A stretch of DNA of 64,000 nt from Theristus sp. LFF4_11 (lineage: Eukaryota; Nematoda; Chromadorea; Monhysterida; Xyalidae): positions 124,001 through 188,000 of the forward strand of contig JASANC010000124.1 of the NCBI GenBank assembly GCA_030248135.1. Direction: 5' to 3'. The first letter of the stretch is position 1. Every line of letters starts with the position of its first letter. The position numbers were made by a program, and so were the translations under genes. Below, in pieces: positions 1 through 9,834 of this stretch. Under the pieces are notes generated by a model. The model did not search any database, had not been told where the DNA came from, and saw nothing but the letters and a program-made list of their open reading frames with translations.

Positions 1-399
1 TGTGTATCTGCTCCTGCTCATGTGGATGTGCTAAGATTAATTTTATGTTTTCTGCTAAGTTAATATGCTCTCTCAAATGGTAAATGTACTATCGCGGCCT
101 AGACGATTGAAGCCGGAGTATCGCGGCCTGGACAATCGCGGCCTGGGACGATTGCACCAGAAAAAAGGTTCAAAATGTTCTCCCTGGCTTGTGCTGGGGA
201 CCTTATGACTTAAAATTTGGAACACTGTTAGAACACTTTGGCAGGTTTTTTCTGATCCAATTTTTTGGTCTACACATTTCAATTTATTTTTACAGCGTAA
301 TTTTCAAAAAGTAACAATTTTTTAACACAAAAATATGTTCATCGATAATCTCACTGTTTATCATTGCTCATAAACGCCCAGATCATCATCTAGAGTCTC

Positions 400-550
400 A
401 TTAGACATTTTCATCTTCTTCTTCCCACCATCTTCTGCCAGTTTGCGTTTTGGTCAGCTGCTCAATGTGAGCGCCATTGTTCTCAACGATTGCGTCCACG
501 CGATGGCGGAAGCTCAGCAGCACTTTTGGGCGTTTTCACTGCAGGAAAAC
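400..550 (-). pseudogene. Mariner transposase C-terminal relic
   Basis: Minus-strand translation gives LLSFRHRVDAIVENNGAHIEQL, matching the relic at 21852-22365 and the C-terminal pattern of Tc1/mariner transposases. Only this fragment remains. Confidence 0.6.
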
Positions 551-609
551 AATTAGTCTGCTATGGTGAAAATTATCAGAATGGCAAATTGTGTGAATTA
601 AAAAAAGAA

Positions 610-895
610 AGAACAATTAGCATTTGAAAAGATAAATTCGCATCTGTTCTGAGCAGAACCGCTCACACACACTCAGACTCAAAGTGAAACATCGGAATGA
701 TCAAAGACTATTCAAATGCAATTCGGCATTGCGCATCCATTTTTATATCTTTTTGTGTTGTGAACATTCGGGTTGTCATCAGCGCTCATCAATTGGTATT
801 TGTTTCAGCTTCAAATCAGTCGTCTGCATTTTACAACATTTGTTGATTTTTCATGTTTTCCAGATATTCTGTTGTAGTGACCGGTGAGTGATAGG
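610..895 (+). repeat. Dispersed repeat shared with 41815-42060 (inverted)
   Basis: AAAAGATAAATTCGC, GAACCGCTCACACACACTCAGACTCAAAGTG and the end near GTGAGTGATAG all recur in inverse at 41815-42060. Probably pieces of one degraded transposon. Confidence 0.65.
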
Positions 896-1969
896 GGCAA
901 CATACCATAAAACTTTTTAATCAGGAAAACCTCCCAAAGTGTTTTAATAGTGTTCCTAAATCAACTAATATATGAACTCGTGATTGGTCGGTCTCACGTC
1001 GCTGGGAGGGTTCAGAAATTTTTTTTTTTTTTTTTTTTTCAGCTCGAAAACATTTCAATAAAAAACTACCAAATTCCAAAAATTGGATGGGAAAAAGGTA
1101 AAAAAAAATGTTTTTTGGTGGTGGGAAGGCGGCGTGTGGTTTTTGGTTGGGTGGGGAAAGAGGGCCAGACGGGGAGGCAAAGAAAGAGAAAGAGGGGGTG
1201 GTAAAAAAAAAAAGGGGCACAAGCCAGTTGAAGTTGGAACCGAAATCGTTAAAAGCAAGTTTTGTTATTTTGTTTGTTTGTTTTAATTTGTTTGACACCC
1301 TGTATATCAACGACGTCGTGCCGTCTATCCACCAAAAAATTCAGTTTACTAATTTTTTACCATTTCAAACGTTTGTGAGTAATGGATTTATTCAAACGTG
1401 TCCGTACTAAAATGACGTCATTTGCTTTAAAAACGCCCGTTTGTCAAGGAACAGGCACTAACATGTCAGTTTGGTGTGACTGATTCGACATTCACCATTT
1501 GGTTACTGGAAGAAATCGACAAAACGGAAAGTCTGGTTTGCTATGAACGACAGGCGCATGTATTGCGGCACGTGACATCATTTCAGTGGGACACGTTTGA
1601 AAAAATAGGTCATACTCAAAAAAGGCTTGCGAAGCGTTACGGCACTTACGAAACTTAAGACAAACAAAACAAAGTTTTGTAGGTTACCTGAGCTTCCTAA
1701 TGATTTCTGGAAAGCCAATTCTGCTAAATCACGTTTCGATCCGGCTGTTCATAAGCCGTATTTTGCCCACGATTTGAGCGCCTGTTGTTGCGTTTGCTTT
1801 TTGATGGAGCTTTTCCGACACTGGGCTGATTCTTTTTGGAAATCTAATTTTCGAGCTGTTTCGGTTTATGGCTCTGCAAAAATTTTCACTGTCTTTCAAT
1901 TTCGAAATTTTGTCGACGATCTGTTGAAACGGTTTGTCTTCGAATTGTCCGTTCTGACTCTCAAACGCT
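896..1969. other. Gene-free stretch, unassigned
   Basis: T, A and G runs, a mariner-like end (TTTGACACCCTG then TA at about 1292-1305) and short unconvincing frames. No exon structure or known domain found. Confidence 0.5.
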
Positions 1970-2400
1970 ACTAATTATCCCCAGCTCAAGCCAAAAAAAG
2001 CATACCGGCTTGAAATTCGACCAGTTATAATGACGACAAAGCCAGGACACAACAATAAACAGCAATCAAACAAATTAGCGCTTGCAGACGGCGCAGCTCG
2101 GACGCTCAGAATTCACAATGTGAGGCGAAATGTCACCTTGGTTGCATCGGAAATATTAAGCCAAGCTTTGCGACGCTCAAAAAGTTTATTCTAAAAGTTG
2201 TTCAATCTTAAAATCAATGGGTAAACGACACGAAATCGACTGCTGACAGTTTACAAAATAATGTCAATGAAAATTTTTTATTGATCTTTCCCAAAATTGT
2301 GCTAAAAATGAAGTTTTCAGAGCATATAAGAAGGAAACTTTTCGAATTAAAAAAATCGCCTTTTTTGTTTTTTGTTGGCCTTCTTCTGGTCCACTAATTT
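1970..2400 (+). mobile_element. Old, diverged family A relic
   Basis: Shares the blocks CTAATTATCCCCAGCT, GAAATTCGA, GTAGCGCTTGCA-like and AGCCAAGCTTTGCGACGCTC with family A copies, but with many differences and no clean termini. Confidence 0.6.
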
Positions 2401-2849
2401 AATCTCGCCGAGTTCCAGTGGAGATCTGTAGTCACTCAAAAAATCACTGCAAACCATTCACAATGCAATGCAAATAGTTTTTCTTACCATTTACACAATG
2501 AAACGAGTTATTTTAGTCTTTTTGACAAAAACTTTTACTAATCTGACCTCAAAAACGTACCATTTGCACAATGCACATACCAGTTAGATTTTTAGTTGTT
2601 AAAAATTTTTTTGCCTATTTTCACTACGTGCAAAAAAAATTAAACAATTTTTACCCCCCCCCTCCTAAAGTTTTGGCATCTCTCGGATCCGCCTTACGAT
2701 TTTGGGTTGACACCCCCCCCCCCCCACCCCCCGCCCTAGGGTCGTTAAAAAAACTTTTTGTTTTGTTTTGAAAAAAATATTTTTTTAATTAAAAAAATCG
2801 GCATTTTTGTTTTTTTAATCGGTTGGCCTGTCGTACTAAAACAAACCAC
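2401..2849. other. Gene-free stretch with C-run tracts
   Basis: Low-complexity A/T and C runs (2650-2740). Nothing coding is supported. Confidence 0.5.
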
Positions 2850-3100
2850 TGATGTTGGCAGACGTTGCCTAAACAAGCCTAAACCAAAACCTAATCCTAA
2901 AGCCTAATTCAAAGCTAAACATAATCCTGACCTAATCCTAACCTAAGCCAGGCCTTTTGAAGAAGGAAGATGCCAGAACAATTGCATTTTGAACAAGTTC
3001 TTGTTGGGGCCGGAGCGTGTGCAGGCGCGCTAGTGGATCATGAGCATGAGCATGCCGATGCCGATCACTTAAAAAAAAAAATTTTTGTTTAACAACCCTA
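2850..3100 (-). mobile_element. Partial family E copy joined to a family A right end
   Basis: The CCTAA-rich array and GGGGCCGGAGCGTGTGCAGG block match family E at 29,830-30,045 in inverse; it runs into AACAACCCTA at 3091-3100. A lone CATAGTTGTTC follows at 3114. Confidence 0.6.
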
Positions 3101-4382
3101 CTTGCGCGCGCGGCATAGTTGTTCTAGAACTGCTAAATGGAGCGGAGTCTATTTTTTGACGGAATGACTGAAGAAATTTTAGTTTCTTCAACAAGAAACT
3201 CAGTTGTAGGGTTGTTAAAAAAACAAAAATCGCCATTTTTGTTTTTTTTAATTTTTTTTAATTTCAAAAATCAAAGTTGTGCTAAATCAATCAGGGAGTT
3301 CGAAGAACCACATGTGACATCCAAGCGCCTCCGGAATGACTCCCGTATGGCGGAACTTTGCAGATTTTGTTTTGGTGACCTCAATTACCCCTTTTCGAAA
3401 CCGTCACCATCAGTACCGTGGGCGGGGGGGGGGGGGTGGGGGGGGGGCACCACCCCCCCCCAGAGCAGTACCGTGGGCCCAAAAAAATTTCGAGGGGGGG
3501 GTATGGTAATGTGGGGGGGGGGGGTGCCGACCAAAAAGTGAGGGGGGGGTCCAAAGTATGGTAACGTGGGACCCCCCATGTCCCACGGGTCCCATGGGGG
3601 TGCATTTTTTCAAAATTTTCTGTGGGGGGGTCCACCCCCCCACCCCCCCCCATGATAATTTTTCGCTTAAATTTTGAAGGAAAAACGCTAAATTTTGCTG
3701 CAAAATCGTTGAAATTACAATGAAGATGGTCAAGTTATCATATATTCAGCTTATATTATGGACTTTATAGACAAAAAATCATGCTTTTCAAAAAAATTTA
3801 AGGGTGGGCAGAAAATTTTGGGGGGGGGGGGGTCTCCGCCAGACAAAATTTCATGGGGGGGTGGGGGGGGGGTTCCGGCCAAATTTCGGCGGGGGGGTAC
3901 GAGGGGGGGGGTGCCCGGTTTTCGGGGGGGGGGCACGGTGCCCCCCCACCCCCCCCCCCCCCACCCGACGGTCTCGGGTGCTCTGGGGGGGTGTACCCCC
4001 CCCCCCCCCCCCCCCCCCGCCCACGGTACTGCCCCAGACGCACCACAGACTGTGACCGTGGGGGGGGGGGGGGCACCGTAAGTCCACCCCCCCCCCCAAA
4101 AACCGGGCACCCATCCCCCCCATCGGACCCCCCCCCTCGAAAATTTGGCCGACACCCCCCCACACCCCCCATGAAATTTTGTCTGGCGGAGACCCCCCCC
4201 CAAAATTTTCTGCACACCCAAAATTTTTTTCGAAAATCATGATTTTTTGTCTATAAATTCAATAATATAAGCTGAATATATGATAACTTCATTGTAATTT
4301 CAAATTTTTTGCAGCTAAATTTATGTTTTTTCCTTTAAAATTTAAGCGAAAAATTTTCTTGGGGGGGGTGGGGGGGTGGACC

Positions 4383-5418
4383 TAGGGATAGGGGGGAAAA
4401 AAAATCCGGATTTTTTTTTTAAATTAAAAAATTTTTTTTTTTTTTTTAAATTTTTTTTACAAGTTAGGTTTGTTCGAAGCGTCTCGTCGAGCTGAGTTCA
4501 TCTAGACTATTTTCAGAACGATCCGGAAAACTATAAGAGCGAAAATCGTGTTTTATTGAAATTATGTCCATTTCATAGAGGGAAAGTTGCATTTTCAACA
4601 GTAAAACAGGACAATTTTCGACGTGTACTTGAATATTGAACCGTTCTTAGTTGTTCCTCTTTAGAAAATTACCAAAATTTGACTGTTCAAAAATTCCTGT
4701 TTGCTGTAGCTAAGTCGGCAACCCCTGTCGACCCGGTCGCCCCCCCCAAGACACTTACTTTCAGGTTCAACCAGCTATGCTATCTGCCACATGGCGAGAG
4801 CCCACTCTTCAAATCATCGTATCGAAAACACGTACCATGATTTCGCGATCACGTTGCGGGCAACTGACAGACGCAAGTTTAACACGTTAGTTTAGCTCAG
4901 CACACAAGTTTTAACATGTGGCCATGTTATCGGGTATCTGAAAAACGGTCGTGTGATGTGGTATTAACCAACATCCCCGCTCCAATTGTTTAACAATATA
5001 TCGCACAACTCCATTGTAGACCTATAACGTACGCCAATCAACAAGATATCATGTTCATCTCATGGCCTACCGACTGAAAAAACATGTTCTAAGTTGCAAG
5101 AAAACGATTTCTGAAACGATATTTCAATTCAGTTAAGTCATTTCAACGCTAAAATTTGACTCTAGAAGTCATCCAAATCGAAAAACATGGAGTACGTCGG
5201 TCAAAATGACCAAATAATGACATGTACCTAAGCACACAAAGAAGTTGGGAAGAAAATTTGGTTTGAACTTTCAAAAAATTATGCCATAAATCGAATTTTC
5301 AGAGCAAAGTAGAAGAAAAATTTTTCAAATTTTTTTTTAAGTTTAAAAAAAAAATCCAAATTTCAAAAAAACGAAAAAAAATAAAAAAAAAATTTTTTTT
5401 TCAAAGCCCCTAACCCTA
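4383..5418 (-). mobile_element. hAT-like family B element (TAGGG(A/T)TAGGGG termini), copy B1
   Basis: 1,036 bp bounded by TAGGGATAGGGG and CCCCTAACCCTA, flanked by GGTGGACC at 4375-4382 and 5419-5426. It matches B2, inverted, at 6180-7225 and the copy at 59708-60742 almost base for base. No long coding frame. Confidence 0.85.
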
Positions 5419-5426
5419 GGTGGACC

Positions 5427-6171
5427 TAAAGATGTAAGGGTCAAAAAAAAATTTTTTTAAATTTTTTTTTAAAAAAGTAAAAAAATGAGCTTTTTTTATT
5501 TTTTTATTAAAAATTTTTGAAATTTTTTCTTTAATGTGCCCTGAAAATGCCGTTTTTGGCATAATTTTTCGAAAGTTCAACAAAAATTTTCTTTGACTTT
5601 ACCTTGTCACTTAGTCTTCAACGCTGCAGGTGGTATTCTGGATTGATTTATCGACTGTTTTCAGCCTTGGTGAGTGATGATCGACTCGCGCATTGAAGTA
5701 CTTGAGCGTCGCAAAGGCTAGTTCAACAAATTCCGATGTCGCTAAGGTGAGATAGAAGCAGAGAACTCACATTTACGCATCGTTTTTCAGGATCTCGAAA
5801 GGTGGAAATTGCACTGTCTGCCACTGCAAGCGTAACTTCGTTGGTTGCTCGTTGCTGTTTCGCCTCGTGTCGTCAGCATGATCACACCGGTTTGTTGTGG
5901 AACTTGTTTCCATGTTATTTGAGGTGAATTGAGAGGCAAAACACGAGACGTGATGTCGTCGGTGGGAAAATGGGGTCGCCGAAACCAAGTCTGAAATTTT
6001 CACCCTCCTCCCATATGAGTGGGGGTCATATGGTAAGTCGGTGGCTCCTCAGATGGTGATATTCGGACTCCCTGAAAAATTCTGAACAACTTTCATTTAA
6101 AAAAAAATTAAAAAAAAAATTTTTTTTTTAAAAGAAAAAAAATAGAAATTTTTTTTTTCTTGACATCTCTA
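5427..6171. mobile_element. hAT-like family F element (TAAAGATGT termini)
   Basis: 745 bp beginning TAAAGATGT and ending with the imperfect inverse ACATCTCTA, flanked by GGTGGACC and GGTAAACC (8 bp, two differences). Internal sequence is a diverged relative of family A. It sits exactly between the inverted B1 and B2 copies. Confidence 0.7.
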
Positions 6172-6179
6172 GGTAAACC

Positions 6180-7225
6180 TAGGGTTAGGGGCTTTGAAAA
6201 AAAAAATTTTTTTTTTATTTTTTTTTCGTTTTTTTTTAAAAAAAAAATTTGGATTTTTTTTTTCAAACTTAAAAAAAAAATTTGAAAATTTTTTCTTCTA
6301 CTTTGCTCTGAAAATTCGATTTATGGCATAATTTTTTGAAAGTTCAAACCAAATTTTCTTCCCAACTTCTTTGTGTGCTTAGGTAAATGTCATTATTTGG
6401 TCATTTTGACCGACGTACTCCATGTTTTTCGATTTGGATGACTTCTAGAGTCAATTTTTAGCGTTGAAATGACTTAACTGAATTGAAATATCGTTTCAGA
6501 AATCGTTTTCTTGCAACTTAGAACATGTTTTTCAGTCGGTAGGCCATGAGATGAACATGATATCTTGTTGATTGGCGTATGTTATAGGTCTACAATGGAG
6601 TTGTGCGATATATTGTTAAACAATTTGAGCGGAGATGTTGGTTAATACCACATCACACGACCGTTTTCAGATACCCGATAACATGGCCACATGTTAAAAC
6701 TTGCGTGCTGAGCTAAACTAACGTGTTAAACTTGCGTCTGTCAGTTGCCCGCAACGTGATCGCGAAATCATGGTACGTGTTTTCGATACGATGATTTGAA
6801 GAGTGGGCTCTCGCCATGTGGCAGATAGCATAGCTGGTTGAACCTGAAAGTAAGTGTCTTGGGGGGGGGGGGGGGCGACCGGGTCGACAGGGGTTGCCGA
6901 CTTAGCTACAGCAAACAGGAATTTTTGAACACAGTCAAATTTTGGTAATTTTCTGAAGAGGAACCACTAAGAACGGTTCAATATTCAAGTACACGTGAAA
7001 AATTGCCCTGTTTTACTGTTGAAAATGCAACTTTCCCTCTATGAAATGGACATAATTTCAATAAAACACGATTTTCGCTCTTATAGTTTTCCGGATCGTT
7101 CTGAAAATAGTCTAGATGAACTCAGCTCGACGAGACGCTTCGAACGAACCTAACTTGTAAAAAAAAATTAAAAAAAAATTTTTTAATTTAAAAAAAAATT
7201 CGGATTTTTTTTTCCCCTAACCCTA
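6180..7225 (+). mobile_element. hAT-like family B element, copy B2
   Basis: 1,046 bp, TAGGGTTAGGGG to CCCCTAACCCTA, with GGTAAACC on the left and GGTGGACC (7226-7233) on the right. It is the inverted partner of B1. Confidence 0.85.
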
Positions 7226-7902
7226 GGTGGACCCCCCCCCCCACAGAAAATTTTGAAAAAATGCACCCCCCCCCATGGGACCCCCATGGGGGGGGTCCCA
7301 CGTTACCATAGGTTGGACCCCCCCCTCACTTTTTGGTCGGCACCCCCCCACGGCACCATACCCCCCCGTCGAAAATTTGTTTGGGCCCACGGTACTGGTC
7401 ACCATGCCTCTTCTTGTGTTTTGACCTCCAAAACGTCACTAATTGTTCCCAGCTAAGCTAATGCTAAAGTGAAGACAAACATACCGCTTTGAAATTCGAT
7501 CAATTCTTCTGATGATGTCGCGACGACACGACACGAAGCAACAACCAGACAACGTAGCGCTTGCAAACGGAGCAGCGAGCACAATCGGACGCTCTGCGAG
7601 GCGAATCGTCACCTTATCTGCATCGGAAATGGTAAGCCAAGCTTTGGGACGCTCAAAAACTTCATCGCAGATGTTGTTGAAGCCTGAAATCAGTCGGTAA
7701 AACGGTCCAAAATCGACTGCTAAAGGTTTTACGAGGTACTATCAAAGAAAATTTTTGTTGAACTTTCGAAAAATTGTGCCAAAATTGAAATTTTCAGAGC
7801 ATATGAGAGAAAAAAATTTCGAATTAAAAAAAATCGGCATTTTTGTTTTTTAATCACTTTTTTTTAAAAATTTTGATTTTTGTTTAACAACCCTAGTTGG
7901 GG

Positions 7903-9125
7903 TAGGGTTAGGGGTTTTGAAAAATTTTTTTTTATTTTTTTTGTTTTTTTTTAATTTGGATTTTTTTTCAAACTTAAAAAAATTTGAAAAATTTTTCTTC
8001 TACTTTGCTCTGAAAATTCGATTTATGGCATAATTTTTTGAAAGTTCAAACCAAATTTTCTTCCCAACTTTGTGTGCTGTCATTATTCATTATTTGGTCT
8101 TTTTGACCGACGTACTCCATGTTTTTCGATTTGGATGAGTTCTAGGGTCAATTTTTAGCGTTGAAATGACTTAACTGAAATGAAATATCGTTTCAGAAAT
8201 CGTTTTGTTGCAACTTAGAACATGTTTTTCAGTCGGTAGGCCATGAGATGAACATGATATCTTGTTGATTGGCGTATGTTATTGGTCTACAATGGAGTTG
8301 TGCGATATATTGTTAAACAATTGGAACGGAGGTGTTTGTCAATACCACATCACACGACCGTTTTTCAGATACCCGATAACATGGTCACATGTTAAAACTT
8401 GCGTGCTAAACTAAACTAACGTGTTAAACTTGCGTCTGTCAGTTGCCCGCAACGTGATCGCAATATCATGGTACGTGTTTTCGATACGATGATTTGAAGA
8501 GTGGGCTGTCGGCATGTGGCAGATAGCATAGCTGGTTGAACCTGAAAGTAAGTGTCTTGGGGGGGGGCGACTAGGGTTGTTAAAAAAAACAAAAATCGTC
8601 ATTTTTTATATTATATTATAAAATAAATTTTATAATTTATAAAATAAATATAAAATTTTATATTATAAAAAAAAGCATATTAGAGGAAAATTTTTCGAAT
8701 TTAAAAAAAAAAAAAATCGGCATTTTTGTTTTTTTTAATCACTTTTTTTTTAAAAAAATTTTTTCATTTTTGTTTAACAACCCTAGGGGCGACCGGGTCG
8801 ACAGGGGTTGCCGACTTAGCTACAGCAAACAGGAATTTTTGAACACAGGCAAATTTTGGTAATTTTCTAAAGAGGAATAACTAAGAACGGTTCAATATTC
8901 AAGTACACGTCAAAAATTGTTCTGTTTTACTGTTGAAAATGCAACTTTCCCTCTATGAAATGGACATAATTTCAATAAAACACGATTTTCGCTCTTATAG
9001 TTTTCCGGATCGTTCTGAAAATAGTCTAGAGCTCGACGAGACGCTTCGAACAAACCTAACTTGTAAAAATTTAAAAAAAATATTTTTTTTAATTTAAAAA
9101 AAATCCGGATTTTTTTCGCTAACCT
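7903..9125 (+). mobile_element. Family B copy with eroded right end, interrupted by a short family A element
   Basis: Starts TAGGGTTAGGGG at 7903 and follows the B2 sequence to about 9,118, where the terminus has decayed (TTCGCTAACC). Interrupted at 8572-8785. A solo family C end (GAACAACTATG) lies just beyond, at about 9144-9154. Confidence 0.7.
8572..8785. mobile_element. Internally deleted family A element (214 bp)
   Basis: TAGGGTTGTTAAA ... TTTAACAACCCTA flanked by perfect GGGGCGAC duplications at 8564-8571 and 8786-8793. The paralogous uninterrupted site is seen in B2 near 6,875-6,890 and in the copy near 60,385. Confidence 0.9.
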
Positions 9126-9159
9126 TCAAACCCCCAGCTCTAAGAACAACTATGATGTT

Positions 9160-9834
9160 CTGTTATGCAATTTCTCTAATCTGTTCGCCAAGCAACATCA
9201 ACAGACAAACAATAAACTAAACTGAACAAAAAAAAGAAATTTAAATTTCAAAGTTTTTATTGACATTATTCGAGTGACTTGCAGTGGATGCGACCGACCG
9301 AACTCGATAATAAATCCACAATCATATCACAAACTAAAACAAATACAAACGCCGATGCAATACTGAACTGAGTGAGACGTTAAGGAACCAGCAAAATCCG
9401 CATTTTCAAACACGATCGCAGCAATCGGAAACATTTTATTGGATCGAGTGTTTTGGCGATGACTGACAATTTTGTCGGTATTGTTTTTGTCGATCTTCAG
9501 TTTTTTAATATTGCTCAAGTCAAAATTCCTGAAGAATCGTTGATTTGTGCTGTTTTATATCGCTCGTGGAATCGCCGCATCAGTTATCGCCGAACTGATT
9601 GATTGATTGATCCAAACCCCATTTCAAATAAAAACGGTCTCAACCCACCCAACCGAAGCTGACGATTTTCTGAACGGTTTAGACCGAACAATCGATTTCA
9701 AAACCTGAAAATATTGGGCCTTTTCGTTGTTGCCAACTGTTGTGAGTCCCAGCGACGGTTTAACTCGATACAAAATTTTCGCATTTTACCGTCGCCGTGC
9801 GTAGTGATTGCACAAACAAACGGATCCGTGCGAA
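9160..9834. other. Upstream region of the gene at 9835
   Basis: AT-rich DNA with a GATTGATTGATTGAT run near 9,600. Likely holds the promoter and 5' UTR. No clear TATA box or upstream exon could be fixed. Confidence 0.4.

Larger units (their letters stand above)
3411..7397. mobile_element. hAT-like family D foldback element (CAGTACCGTGGGC termini)
   Basis: Termini CAGTACCGTGGGC (3411) and GCCCACGGTACTG (ends 7397) are perfect inverted repeats flanked by the 8-bp duplication GTCACCAT at 3403-3410 and 7398-7405. The intact family A copy at about 29,190-29,220 shows the empty site with one GTCACCAT. The arms (3465-3950 and 4075-4374 plus 7226-7397) are long inverted repeats full of G and C runs, so the element can fold back on itself. 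A second terminus-like CAGTACCGTGGGC at 3465 and an inverted one at 4019-4031 indicate an internal duplication. No transposase is visible. Confidence 0.85.
3207..7895. mobile_element. hAT-like family A copy (TAGGGTTGTTAAA termini), split by nested elements
   Basis: The left end TAGGGTTGTTAAA starts at 3207 and the right end TTTAACAACCCTA finishes at 7895. Removing the inner element and one target copy (3411-7405) leaves about 694 bp, matching intact copies at 29002-29712 and 31101-31795. The flanks do not form an 8-bp duplication (only GTTG is shared), so one flank has been rearranged. Confidence 0.8.

Noticed and set aside
3751..4242. Gly/Pro-rich frames in the G/C-run region
   Set aside because: They appear on both strands in several frames and are translations of homopolymer runs.
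4383..5418. 6-bp target duplication (GTGGAC) suggesting a Maverick or Dada-type element
   Set aside because: Setting the termini at TAGGG/CCCTA gives perfect 8-bp duplications in B1 and in the copy at 59708, which fits hAT better.
7512..7700. 62-codon frame repeated in family A copies (also 31303-31491)
   Set aside because: Two copies keep it, but the copy at about 29310 is frameshifted by a small indel and there is no known domain; likely chance conservation by common descent.
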